Below the pieces are notes generated by a model. The model made no database searches. It was not told the DNA's origin and saw only the letters and a program-made list of their open reading frames with translations. This document shows positions 12,664 through 25,220 of a stretch of DNA of 64,000 nt, piece by piece. The position numbers and the translations under genes are program-made. Within the stretch, counting starts at the first letter, position 1, and the number at the start of each line of letters is the position of its first letter. This DNA is from Loxodes magnus (lineage: Eukaryota; Ciliophora; Karyorelictea; Loxodida; Loxodidae): positions 310,001 to 374,000 of the forward strand of contig CAMPDV010000261.1 in NCBI GenBank assembly GCA_946699065.1, in the 5' to 3' direction.

Positions 12664-13596
12664 ATGGATTTAGAAAGACAAAGTTAAGCTGCTTATACAG
12701 CTCTTCCTAATTTACCCAAGTCAACATGGTTTATTTTACCACCTCCTCCTCCTGTCTACGATAGATAAATGTAGAAAAATCATGTAATGAAGAAGAGATA
12801 GGATGGTTAGGGTGTGTGTTCAGCCATTTGGTATAATCGATATTGCTATTAGTGGGTAATATCTCTTGGAATTCTGTTTATATGGTATAAGCACATGTTT
12901 TCAGATATTGGAATAATATTATGAGTTATAATGGCAGGCTTATAGATTCTAAATGTTATGGAAAGTTTTAGATGTGATATTATAATTTGCTTGTCCAATA
13001 TAGTAAAGAATAATACTATTTACACTTATATCGACTAACTTAGAAAAAATCCACCTAAAATCGTCTGAATTATAAGAGCTTTAAAAAAATAAACTTCTAT
13101 TGATAAGAATGGAAAAAAGCGTGTTACAAATACACTTGTTCATGAGCAAAAAACTAATTTCTTTATAGAAAGCTGGATGGATCGAACTCCAGAAGCTGAA
13201 AAATTAGGGGATTCTTCTATAGTAAAAATAAATTTTATGAAAGAGTTCACATTTGACTCAGATTCTTCCAAAAAGATATACATAGATAAAAGATAATAGT
13301 TCTATGATGCCAATAACACTGAGGAAGTCATTGAATTCGAAGAATTGTTTTAAATGGATAATTTTAAGCATTTCATTTTAAACATCACATAGGAAGCATC
13401 AATTCCTTGGTGGATGAGAAGGTTTTGGTTCTGGGTTTTCCATTTTGGAGGATTTGGCTGGTTTTACAGAATAGCATTCAAAGCAAGTATTGGAGAATTT
13501 AATTTCGGTTTTATTAAAGAAGTTTAGAGAACTTCAGAGGATATTCCAGATGTAACCCAAAAAATACTTCCAAAGTTTAGTCCTAGCTTTGTCTGA
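12664..13596 (+). CDS. TMEM151-family membrane protein, copy 1
   Basis: 310 aa, single exon. The N-terminal ~50 residues are cytosolic-looking with a Pro run (FILPPPPPVYD). Two membrane segments follow (YCYQWVISLGILFIWY and IGIILWVIMAGLQILNVM), then a soluble domain, then a Trp/Phe-rich membrane segment (PWWMRRFWFWVFHFGGFGWF). The order matches TMEM151: paired TM helices, the VWIIRALKKQ...KKRVTNTLVHEQ segment (compare WWKAISYHYVRR...TTTQVYHERV), QQFYDANNTEEVIEFEE, DNFKHFIL, then PWW and the last TM. Function of the family is unknown. The neighbouring gene 14421-15404 is a diverged paralogue with the same layout, pointing to tandem duplication. Stop TGA 13594-13596. Confidence 0.8.
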
Positions 13597-14420
13597 GAGA
13601 CTTATTTAACTTATTTGCAAACCATTAACCTTATTTTTATTCTTAAATTGATTTACCAAACAGAATCTACTCAACATAATTAAAGATAAAATCTAAATTA
13701 TCTCTTCAATTAAAAGCTTTTTGATTATATTATCTACCTAATATATTTAACTAGACATACTTCTAAAGCAAATATTTGCTATTTACCTAATAAAATAATC
13801 TTTTAAATAAAAGTTTCCAAGAGCAAACTTTTTGAGGTCATGCTAATAAAGTTTAATGACAAACAATACACGAAATAAAGCATAGAAGCATAGCTACAAT
13901 AATAAAGTATACGTTATATTTATAATTCATATGATACACCAATTTTAAATGTGGCTGTATAAAATTAATAACAATATCTCTCTAGTTAGTTATATAAATA
14001 TATATCTATATCATCTAAATTTTCTACTAATGAGTCTTAACTTATTTACTTAATCTTTAACTTCCTACAATTATTTTAAGAGCTAAATTAAAGTTAATTA
14101 AAAGTATATTTCTCTCTCCTTTTACTTGCTGAAATTAGTTAAGAAAGCATTTAAATATTTGTTGAGCTATTCATTTATCTTTGGACATAAGTAGTTTACT
14201 AAAGCTATGAAAGTACTATTCATCTACACTATATTTATTTAAGGGATATAAGCATTTTAATTAGATAGGATTGCTTAGTTATGAAAGAGAGGAATTCGAC
14301 AGTATGCTTAGATAATTGAGGGAAAATAATAGATGATTGTAAATAAGAAGTTAAGTACGAAGTTATTGTTAAAGTATTAATAGATTTAAACTTAAGGATA
14401 ATTAATTCCAGTTTACTAAA
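13597..14420. other. Intergenic region between the two TMEM151-like genes
   Basis: About 820 bp, AT-rich, nothing recognised. Confidence 0.5.
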
Positions 14421-15404
14421 ATGAAGACTGATTAAAGTATTAAGTACTCTTAAGTTGATTATTAAGCTCTCAGGGATGATACTGAAGAAAAATCTTTATA
14501 GAGAAGTTCCAACTCAGAACTAAAACTTAAGAAAACTTGATTTCTACCAATTCCTCCTCCAGTATATTCTGGAGCAATGAGTGAGGCTAGTATACGATTA
14601 TGTACAGAGGGATAAGGATGCTGAAAGGCATGGTGTAAGCATTGATATAGTTTATCTTTTTGGGTGGGATTAATGATTATATGGGTGATTTTTTTAAAAA
14701 CAACTTAAACTAATGGCACTATTGTCGAATATTTATTATATGCTATTTTTGCAGTCCTAGAAATCATTAACATCCTAGAAGCCTTTAAATGTGATGTATC
14801 TAAGATATTAAAAAACGTAAGAACATAATCCGAAATCTTATAAATTATATAAAGCACACAAAAGTAGAATCCTAATATATAGTGAAAGATAAAAGCATGG
14901 CACATTAGTAAAGAAAAAGGTAAAAAGGATATAAAATTGTATACTAATAAGTAAATTACTACCTTTGCTTATGAATCCTGCTAAGATAAAAGTAAGCAGA
15001 ATTTAAAATAATTTCTTGGCTATGATATAATCAAATTGAACTTTATTATTAAAATTGCCTTCAAAGATGAGGAAACTAAAACAATTTACACAGAGAGAAG
15101 AAATGAATTCTATAATTTAAATAAAACAGATAAGCAAGCTAAATTTAAGGAATAAATTTCCATATCAAGCTTCTAAGAACATGCGCTTGGAATTGCTACT
15201 AGTGCGTAAGTCCCTTGGTGGTTCAATTCAAAATGGTTTTGAATTTTTACTTTATTAGGTCTTTCATGGTTCTATAGATTGAAATTTAATTCTAGAATAG
15301 GTGAATTCGATTATTCCTATATTAAAATGCTAAGTAGAAGTAAAGTAGATATTCCCGGGGTTACTGTTAATCTCGCAGCTAGATCAAGTCCCTCAGCAAT
15401 CTGA
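14421..15404 (+). CDS. TMEM151-family membrane protein, copy 2
   Basis: 327 aa, single exon, stop TGA 15402-15404. Same plan as the upstream copy: an N-terminal FLPIPPPVYSGAMS, a Cys/Trp-rich entry (GCWKAWCKHWYSLSFWVGLM) into two membrane segments, a soluble middle, FYNLNKTDKQAKFKEQ, then VPWWFNSKWFWIFTLLGLSW. ILEAFKCDVSKIL corresponds to VMESFRCDIIICL in copy 1. Between the shared blocks the copies are strongly diverged, so the duplication is old. GCWKAW and other segments take Trp from TGA. No function is known for the family. Confidence 0.78.
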
Positions 15405-16119
15405 GAAAAGAATTCTAAATTTTAACCTATTTTAATATCTAATAACTTAATTATAAATACCATCTATAAATATCAATTTCATTAATCATTGATCTTTTAA
15501 AATTTCTTGCCTTTTGACTCAATCTAAAGATTCCTGAGTTTTGCAAAAGGGCTAACAATATCTTGAGCCATTATTTTTCAACTTCTAAATATATTCCAAT
15601 TTTTTTATATATGTCATTTAGAACTATTATAATCACTATCCATCTAGTAATAAAAAAGCCTATTTTAAGTTATTAACTCAAATTTTTCATAATCTGTAGA
15701 ATCTCTTTTATGCTTATTTAAATAAAAGCTTACTATAGTTGCTAAATTTATTAATTAGTTTTGAAAAATATAGAATCAAAGATAGATAGAAAAGTGATAA
15801 ATTTATTTAAAAAGCAAACTAAAAAGTATAATATTACTGCAATAGTTGTAATGAATGCTTATTATCAATATATAATTTTAGGATATAAAAATACCTTTTA
15901 AATTAACAGATAATAACTCATTTAATACTTCTATCTTATTAAAACTTCTTAGAAAAGAACAGAAGATATAATTTCATTTAAGACTGGTATATTTAGTCTA
16001 ATAGTTTAGATTTAGAAATTATTATTTTATTACAAAGCGAAAGATTAATTTTGGTAAATAAGGTTAATAACGAAGTAAGAAATTAAAATAGATATACTCA
16101 AGCTTATATTATGATAATG
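15405..16119. other. Intergenic region, convergent 3' ends
   Basis: AT-rich. Contains only the possible 30-codon minus-strand ORF described separately (15479-15571). Confidence 0.45.
15479..15571 (-). CDS. Possible small ORF (30 aa), uncertain
   Basis: ATG 15571-15569 to TGA 15481-15479 encodes a 30-residue peptide beginning MAQDIVSPFAKLRNLQ. It stands out because its codons are richer in G and C and more protein-like than the AT-rich flanks. It could be a real short gene, a remnant, or chance. No family recognised. Confidence 0.22.
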
Positions 16120-19100
16120 TTACTTTTTCAATTTCGGAGCCACATCTAAATCGTCTTGGATATTAAAGTTTAATTGCTTTTTTATCTTAAGTGTTTTTCC
16201 ATCTCTTCCGAATCTTCCAGATATTCTTTTTTTCTAGGGCTCAAACTCCTAATCACTATAATCACTATCAGTTAATTAGGATGGAAGTGGAATCTCATCT
16301 ATCACTCTAAGTAAATCCTCCAGTAAAAGTTTTAATTTAGTATGCAGTAAATTCTGTGAAATTTCTTGCTGAGTTTAGTTAGCCTCATATCTATAATCAC
16401 TCACTCGACATATAAATTCTAAGAATTCAACAAAAAGCAATACAAAGGCAAATTCAGGCTATTCCTCAGGAGTCTATTCACGACTTCAATATCAAGCATA
16501 CATAAAAGCCTTTTCATTCAGTTCAATATCAGCATCAAATAGCATCATTTTAACTTATTACATTTAGATATGCAAATGTTCTCCTTTATATTTATTGTAA
16601 AGCCTAGTTAAAGAGCCTAAATTCTAACTTAAAACTTCATTTACAGGGGCAGTGTAAATGCAATCTCTTCGGAAGCTCTCTGAATCAGCAAGTGTAGATT
16701 TAATTAAGTTCCTTTATAAAAAATTTAATAAAGCTTCATTGCAAGGCCTTATATATTATGCATTTTAAGCTCTATCAGATTCTTGTTCTTCTTAATTCTT
16801 CAACATGATATTTAACTATTAGCCTTACTAGGCACTTGTAGGTGAATTTAGGAGTAATATATTAGTCTATGTTTCAATCGACTTTTTTTATTCTTAGGCC
16901 TCTGCTTCCGCTGGTAAATCTCTATATTTCAAAAGAGCTATTCTAATTATTAACCCCAAAAATTCGAATCTACAAATTTCATCTACTTAAACTTCATTTT
17001 ACTTCCTTGATATCTATTAAGCTTTTATAACAAAGTCTAAATGCTTTTGTTTAAACTAATAGTCGAAAATTTCGCATTACTCTACAAAACGCTAGAAGTC
17101 TTGAATAGACATGAAAGGATAGGATTTGTTAGAGCTGTAGAATAAATAAGAGTTTTTTATGTATTCATAGTAATAATATAAAGCCTTCTTTGTTAGATTA
17201 AAGTCACTTCTTTCTCTAATCAGCTTTCCTATTCTAGCTTTATTCAAATCAAACTATATTATTTCTTCTTAAAACTCCTCTGAGTCATTCCTATATTCAG
17301 CGAAAACACTTCCCTCCTTAACAAATTTATTATAAGGCTATCTAAAACCTGATTTATCCAGTTTCACAAATTTCAACTCGTTTCCGAACTACGGAATATC
17401 AACAGAGTTTAAGACTTATTAGTTCTTTTGATAGATTATTAAAGGATGTATAGCACTTACTTTAGGATCTCTCTCTTAATTATTAAGTAGATAATAATGA
17501 GTACCACATGGTACGAAGTCTATAAAATCCCAGTATTGCAATATGCTAAATTTTTCTTTCTATTAATTTTAGCTTAAAGCAATGTCTCTTCATTAGTTAA
17601 AAGTACTTCTTATATATAATTCATCTATTACTTCTGCATTATTTTCCCCATTCCATGAATCTAGCAGTGCTTAAGAGCAAAATTAAAGTTTTACTTTATT
17701 CCACTTATCACAAAATCAGCATCACTATCCTACTTTTCAGTCTTTAGTAATTTCTTAGTCATGCAAGATTCTACTAACTATTAAATTATTTTATTCAAAT
17801 TTTAGCTTTGAAGATTAATGAGCTATCATTGGAGTTATTGGCTTCAATAGCTTTACTTGCACTATGCTTGGTAACTCGAATTTAATTTCTAATTGCTACT
17901 AGAGTTTCTTTGCTGAAGTTTAGACAATATCTTGCTTGCTTACGTTTTTCTTTTATTTGGGTATATTTTCATTAGCCTTTCCTTCATGGGGATCGATCTG
18001 CCGTTTACTATTTTTACTGCTTTAAGGAATTTCTTTCTCACTTTATGAATCTTAATCACTTTCTTCTTCAAATGCATTTTACTAATTCTTCTACTTCTTT
18101 TTAGGAATTAGAGGAGGTTTAACATTTGGAAAACCAAAACATGGAGGATCTTTTTATAGTGTTTTAGCTACATCAACGTACTTAAAATCTTCTTCGAAGT
18201 CTTTCTATAAGTTTTTTTCAGTTAAAGTTAAGACTCCAACATTATCAAAAGGAGTATTTTAAGGAGTATCCCCAATATCATACTAAAGTGCCTTAGCATT
18301 TAGTAGAAATCTTATAAAAAAATCAATTTCTTTAGTTATTTTGTTTCCAGAAAGATGTAAAGACACTATCGTTTTACTTTTTCTAAGCTATTGAACACAC
18401 ATTAAGGCTTCATTTTAATTAAGTTTACAATAGCTAAGATCCAAGTGTTGTAGACAGCGATGGAGGCCAATTATTACTGAGAGTTGCTTAATGTTTTCTT
18501 CGTCATTTCCTATAGCATTATTACTCAAATTCAAAAATTTGATAGTAGTATTTCTCATAAATCCTTGAACTAGGTATTTAGCACCCATTCCAATAATTGC
18601 ATTTTAAGATAAATCTAAATGTTCAATTACTCTGTTATGACTAAGCATGCGACTTACTCTTTACATAGTTGTGTTGCAAATGTTTAGATTTGAAAGATTT
18701 AATTTCTTAATCCATTTATTATCACTAATGACATCAATTATTTGACTTAAATAGACACCAGTAATTTTGCATCCGTTTAAATCCAGCTCAACTAATTACA
18801 TGCAACTAATCATGTTCATTAAGTATTGGGATATTTTGTTTCCAATTACATTATTTGCTCATACTAATTTTCTTAATCTTGACTGCTTGTTATACAATCC
18901 TTAAAAAATAAAGTATGCTTTGTCATCTGTTGCTCCATTTTTGGAGAAAGAAATATCTAGCAAGTTATTATAATACATCAAAGCATTTCCTAGGGCTTCA
19001 CAAGTTGGAGGATTCAAATAATAATTGTTAAGTTGTAAAACGTTATCCTTTATATGGCAGATTGTAGGTAAAGGAGGATATTTCTGCTTGTTATAAATCT

Positions 19101-19800
19101 TAGAGAAATGATAATCAGGAAGAGCTTGTTGGGATGTTATAGATTTATTTTAGGTCATTTTATAAGTCTTAAAGAGCTATGCTTTTTTCTCTATATTCTT
19201 AGCCATTGCAGCAAGACGAGGGGTTGAAATTTGTTTCTTAAGGTTTTCTTATTTTCGTGTTATATGCAACTACCTTATAACATTCTTTTTATCTTTTTAT
19301 TCTTTTTACTTCATTTCCATTTCTGTTTATTAGAGCTATAATTCAAAGGAAAGTTCTGAATTTTTATCTTTTTTGGACATTATTTTGTTGATGTGATCTT
19401 TTCTTAATGCACTTGAAATTCTTTATCTCTACAAGCTTTATTATAAGTTTTCATCTAAATGAAACTCTTTTCTTAAGATTAACTTGCTTCTTGGTCTATC
19501 AACTGCTGGTTCAAATAATTGTATTTCTCCAGGTAAAGTGTAGCATTCTTATTTCCTCTTAGAGATATCAGGAGTTTAATTTGAAGCCCTGTTTACTATT
19601 AAAGTTCCTATTTTTTACATAAATTTTTGTCTTGTAATAGGTCTGCTGGGCTCTCCATTTTTTTACAAATTACTCATTCTTCTATCAATTTCATCAAAGT
19701 AACTTTCTAGAGACTTATTGAGTTCCTCAAAGTTCTTAGCAATCTGCTATTTACTCAGCTTTAATCCCGCTTATTGTAAGCTTAAGTTTAAATCAGCCAT
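16120..19800 (-). CDS. Large leucine-rich-repeat protein, probably cytoskeletal or ciliary
   Basis: About 1226 aa, single exon, ATG 19800-19798 (MADLNLSLQQAGLKLSKQQ). Residues ~245-490 hold RNI-type leucine-rich repeats (LVELDLNGCKITG, IKKLNLSNLNI, IEHLDLSQNAIIGMGAKYL, IKFLNLSNNAI, LQHLDLSYCKL, IVSLHLSGNKIT). A charged linker is followed by an all-helical half. Two related segments there, CRFEFLGLIIRIALLKY (~925) and FAFVLLFVEFLEFICRVSDY (~1120), share an F/E-F-L-x(3-4)-R-I/V pattern. LRR proteins with such helical tails are common in protists with cilia; a ciliary role is inference. The coding signal ends at ...DDLDVAPKLKK followed by TAA (16122-16120), with no TGA in frame nearby. Confidence 0.75.
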
Positions 19801-20360
19801 TTTAATATCAAATAAAATCTGTAAAAATATACCTTCTTTATTAATTAGACGCTATCTAAACACTCTTAGCCAAAAGTTAGTAAAATTAAAATTAAAGCTA
19901 GAGTTAAAATTAAATTTACTAGCTAACTTAAAAAGTTAAAGTAATAGCTATTACTTTCAATATAAAAGCCATTTTCTTATTTGCTACTTCAAATTCATTA
20001 CAGTGAGAATATCATCAACTTTCAAGATGTTATTAGGAAGAAAAAGCGAAACGCTTATCAGCCTATATCTTAAATTAATATAATTTAAAGTTATTTTAAT
20101 AATTTTGAGGGATATATAAAACTAAGCTAGCTAGATAATAGTTTACTTAAGGATTGGATTATTTAACTGCGAAATGTATCAAAATTCCTAAATAACTAAA
20201 TTAAATAAAAATGAAACTTTATTAAATGCTACTTTAAAGTACTAAGTTTATAGTATAATTGCTTGAATTATCAGATTTAATGGATAAAGTATATCAATTT
20301 AGATAATTTAAGAGTAGTTGTATGCATAATATAGTTAATAATAGTTTAATTAAATACTCG
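19801..20360. other. Intergenic region
   Basis: AT-rich, no supported gene. A TGA in frame with the gene to the right lies at 20273-20271. Confidence 0.5.
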
Positions 20361-23300
20361 TTATCTATTTTTCATTATTACATCAGCTGGCATCATATAT
20401 GAACATTCTCCTAGCAAATTATTCATTACAAGCTCGTAATTTTTGTTTTCTTATCTTAGTTCCAAGACGTTAAAGAATTAATCCCATCCTCCTTTATTTT
20501 CAAGAAAGTCGTAAATTCAAGATTCTTCTTTTATAAAATTAAGCAAATTTCAGTAAGTCGAAATATTTTTTTGCTTTTATTACTTAGAATTACTCTCTGA
20601 TTCTTTGAGTAGCATGCTTTAATCTAGTAGTGGAAAAAACACTCCTACTTCTTCTGTTTACTCTGGTATAAAAATCGTAGCACGTAATCCCAGAACTATG
20701 TTATCGTAACCAATTAAACTAAGAATTAATGGAAAATTTTATTCTCCTAAGAAGTAACTTCTATATATAATAGTTTGAACATCCATGTACTTTATCTGTG
20801 CTATTTAGTATGTTTCTTGGGTTTGAGCATCTTGAGTTTATTCTACTGAAATTTTTAGAGAATCAAGTATGAAATTTATTATCATTAACCTCTCTGAAAG
20901 TTCAAGTTTATCTAGTCTAACACCAAATATATTTAAGATTTCATCATAATGAAACTCCTTTTATACCTAATGTACTGTAGAGCCTAAGTATTTTCCTTTG
21001 AAAATTCACTTATACTAATTTTAAACATCTCTTGCACCCCAAAATGTATTTCTTAGATTTTTTCCACTTATAAGTCCTTTACATATGTAATACTTTTAAA
21101 AATCTGCCATCTAAATGAATGAAACAAGCTTACATCATCGAAATTGATGTGCTACCCAAATTATACATTTAGAAACTTTTCGAATTCTACAAGAAGTGGC
21201 TTTATCTTAGTAACAAAATTGATATCAATAAGTTTCATTGAATCTAAAATTTTGTGACTTTATCCATTTTCTGGCTATAGCTTTTTATAGAACTATATCA
21301 GTAAGGGTAAAGCTTCCTAATCGAATTAGATATCAATTCTCAATGACTTTGATTAAGTTTCTTCCTCACTAAATTTAAAACCTTACTCAGTATTTGAAAG
21401 AACCACTCTCAGCTAGTTGTAGCCTATTTTATGTATGGTCATATTACAGTTTTCGTTTAGAAATTGCCAACTTACTACTTCGTTTAGTAGTCCAGGTGCA
21501 CTCCCTCATAATTCAATTTTTCTTTTATTATCATTTTCTTCTGCAGAAATTCCTAGATGAATAAATGGAAGAATACAAAACTCTGCAAATTTTTCAAATG
21601 AATGAATGAAATGAATAGGGTAATTATAAGGTAGCACGTCTTTAATTAGAAGCAGACTTATTATCTTTGTCAATTCAGTTAATTTTAGAGACTCGCAGTT
21701 AATCTTTTCTATCTTTCCATCTTTTCTAGTCTATGGATTTTAAGCAGATAATATCAAAAGCTTATTTCTTCCTCTAATGGAAACAGTGCAGCTGATAAGA
21801 AAGTGCTATTATTCAGATGTTATCATACAAGATATTGTTTTTTAATCTTCTAAAGGAATTATATTTTCCTTTGAAAATAAAACGCTTGGATTACTTACTT
21901 CCTTTTCCTATGAAAAATCTATGTTAATAATCTTACCATATATTCGTAGTTTTCTGTTATAAAAATAGCGTTATGGTGATTTTACTTGTCCAGGCATTCT
22001 TAATTATCTAATAGGCTTGCTATTTTTTTATGGCTAATTTTCAATTTCCTATACTTCTTTGACTGTTTTCTTTTTCTGAACTTTTTAATTTTCTTACTGT
22101 TATTTTTTTAATTAAGCTTTCTAATCTTAGCTTTCTTTAAATTTCTATTGCTATTTAGATCATAATTGTTTTCCTAAATTTTTTTAGTTTATATCAGGTA
22201 GTTTAGATTGATTAGAACTAGCTGATATTTTAACTTTATCTTCATCTTAAATCTCTTAAGTTTACTGCTATTAAGTTACTATAGTGTCTTATTCTGATTT
22301 CTAGTAAACTGGGGAATTCTTTTAGTTTTATTATTATTAAATAAACTAACTTTCATTTTAGTTTTCTTATATTTGAAAAGGCTATTATATTTCTTTAGTT
22401 TGCTATTATGAGGTTTATGTAGTTTCTATCATTTAATTTTGTGGAGCGTTTGAGTTAACAAGCTGAGGAGAAGTTTAGAAGTCTTCCAATTGGAATTCGT
22501 TATTCTATTCTTCTTAATTTTGTATTTTAAACTGATTTCTACTTTCTATTCTACCTGAATCTATGTTATGCAGCTGTTGTACTTCAGCAGTAGGATCTCT
22601 AGAACTTGATTAGTTACACTCACTTCATGCACCATCGCTTTCTTAACCTCCAAATATATATGGATTGCTACTAGAATACTATGAAGGAGAATTAGATTTC
22701 TAAGAGTGTTTGCTAATTCTAAAATTTGGAACAGTAGAAGACATATTAAACTTAGAAGTTAAAGGGTTTTAGTTACCTAAGAACCTTTTAGCTAATCTGA
22801 GAGCGTAAGATTTATGCTCTTCTAGCTCCTTAGCTTTTTAAGGATCATGACTGATTTTAGACAAGCAGCTAATTAAATTATTGTAAGCACATAGCAAAAT
22901 TTTTATTTTATCCACAAACTAAGTATCTTTCATTAGATCTTGGTCCTTTTTCTCTTTCCTCATTAATTGTACCTTTTCTTCTAGTGCCTACACTGATTTT
23001 TAGCTTAATTAAATAGCTTCAGATAAACTTAATAAGTTCATAAGTACGTGAGACATATTGATTCTACAAGAAATGATACCTTCTTCGTCATTTATTTTTC
23101 TTCAAAGTCTATATGACTCCTTAAGATGATCGAAGGCCTCTTCTAACTCTCCCTGCTAAGTATAAAAATAGGCTAGATTATTATGGAGAGTAGCTCTTAT
23201 TCCAATATAGTCTTTATCTTTACTATTAGCAATTGAACAAAGTAGCTAGGAGTTTTCAAACAGTTAGGCTGATGTTAAATAGTCTCCCTATGAAATGAGA

Positions 23301-23576
23301 AGCAAAGCATATTACTAAATCTTTTTAGAAAGGAGTTTCCTTGACACTGAAGTGCTCTCATTATCTTCAAGCAAAAATTTAGTTTCACATGTTTCAAAGA
23401 AATTTTAGATTGAAAAAACGGCGTCTCTCTCCCTTCCCTATCATTATATAACTTACCTGCTATTCAAATATCTAGCAAAGCTCCAAAACATGTTGGGCGC
23501 AACAAATTTTTTAAGGATTTAGAGGGTGAAAGTGATAGTTTTATGCATTTTAATTATGTTCTTTATATCTCTACAT
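20361..23576 (-). CDS. TPR-repeat protein with Gln-rich linker and uncharacterised C-terminal domain
   Basis: About 1058 aa in three exons (introns 23438-23456 and 20996-21015); both splices are needed to keep one frame from ATG 23576-23574. Residues ~10-260 are helical repeats of TPR type, e.g. ALLLISQGDYLTSAQLFENS and HNNLAYFYTQQGELEEAFDH. A Ser/Gln/Asn-rich linker follows (~290-470). The last ~580 residues have mixed secondary structure (SFEKFAEFCILPFIHLGISA, LPLILSLIGYDNIVLGLRAT) and match nothing I know. TPR domains mediate protein-protein contacts; the role here is unknown. Coding character stops at ...MMPADVIMKNR followed by TAA (20363-20361). Reading through that TAA reaches a TGA at 20273-20271 after 29 unconvincing residues. 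Confidence 0.75.
20996..21015 (-). other. Intron, 20 nt
   Basis: On the minus strand starts GTATAAGTGA and ends TTCAAAG. Needed to join the frame ending GVQEMFKI to KYLGSTVHQVQKEF. Longer GT...AG alternatives (26, 32, 35 nt) would also restore frame, but 20 nt matches the size of other introns here. Confidence 0.6.
23438..23456 (-). other. Intron, 19 nt
   Basis: Minus-strand GTAAGTTATATAATGATAG. Removal joins VLELCQIFEQQ to GRERDAVFSIQ, giving a continuous TPR-like helix and an upstream ATG at 23576. Confidence 0.75.
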
Positions 23577-25220
23577 ATTTATTAATCTAAATAGTTTATT
23601 TCCATTAGCTTTATACAACTCTTTATATTCCTATTCTAACTTTAAATCATTCTTATATGCCTTTATTAAGGCTTAAAAATACCTTATTTAGTACTACTTA
23701 GAATTTATTTAAATTAAAGTATAAACTTTTATTGAAATGTTGATATATTATCTAAATAGTTCTGAAAACTTAGAGTTAGATAAAATGACAAATAGCATAT
23801 TTGATAGCTGTTAGCTTTATTTTTCATAAATTAGATTATTAGGCCAGATTTTAATGAAAATGAATCAATTTTATAAAATAGCTTAATAGTTAACTTTCTA
23901 TTTACCAATTTTACATCTAATTTACTTTAGCCATACTTCTTAAGTGGCTACTTTCCAAATTTAGTAAAGCAGATTTTTTTATTATTAGCGTATTAAAATT
24001 AAAAAGCTTAGACTTATGTTTAGGAAGATTAAATAGATAGAATGAAAGTTTAAATAAAACTAGAGCATAAATTTGATTAAAGGTAAATTTAAAATGCTAG
24101 CTAAATAAGCTTAAATAATTATCTTAGATTTATTTAATTTCCTTTCATTGTAAATTACTCCTTCTATTGGCTGCCATCTTACTATTCGCAATTTATATAG
24201 TTACATTTATTTAATCATTGTACTTAAATGCATAATGCAACTACCTTAAGTTAAGTGGATTAAGATATGGCTTAGATAAGTATGAGAATAATTTCTAAAT
24301 TTAGTATACTTCTTTAGTGCGAGTATTTTAGCCTAAGATTTCACTAGTAAGCACTAAATATAATTAAATTCTTAAGAAGCATTAAAATATTAATATTTGT
24401 TAAAGCTAAAAAGGGAGATTTATTAATGAAACTTATTAGTAAAGACTAAAGAAATTAATTTAAGCATCTTATGTACATTAAAGTATAAAGGGTTTAATTA
24501 GCTGCCTATCAATTTAGTAATCTAAAATTAATAAAAGCTTTACTATAAAAATATTATATACAGCTGTATGGATTTATATAATGAGGATTGCAATAGATAC
24601 ATTTATAATAAGGACAATCTTTATATTTAACTAGCTCTATATTTATATCTTTAAACCTACTACTCTAATCAAGCCTTTAATAAATATATTCTTATTGAGA
24701 AAGCTTTCTTTAATATTTTACAATAAATATAAATAAGAAAGCATTAAGATATCTTTTATATTGAGAGAAAAGCAGAAGCTTTAAATAATGAAGTATAAGA
24801 AGTTTTAATAGATTTGATATAAAGAATGCTTAAGTAAATTAGTAATAGTCAATATTATTGTCAAATTAATTAATTTATTTACTACCAAAGAAGCTTTATA
24901 TATAGCTAAGCTTTTATTATTTGCCAACTTACACATTCTATCATCAAAATTTCTTAGTTATTGCTACCTTGAAATGAAGCTAGCTTATAAATGTAATTTA
25001 TTAAAATATTTATAACTTTAGCTTTTATAATTTTTATAGCTTTCTAGTTTCAATAAAGGCAATGAAAAGCAAGTTTGTAAAGTTAAATAAACTAGAGTAT
25101 TTTTAAATTGAATGATATTAAATATCTTATTAGATACTTATAAAGATATTTTAACTATTAATTGTTTGATTGTATAGTAAAATGATTATATGAAGAGATT
25201 GTTAAATAATATTATAAGGT
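23577..25220. other. Intergenic region, 1.6 kb
   Basis: Very AT-rich, no supported coding frame or RNA gene on either strand. Confidence 0.5.

Noticed and set aside
23546..23548. ATG 23548 as start of the TPR gene
   Set aside because: It gives an unconvincing N-terminus. The 19-nt intron at 23438-23456 joins a far better helical frame to ATG 23576, and the total length is then divisible by three.
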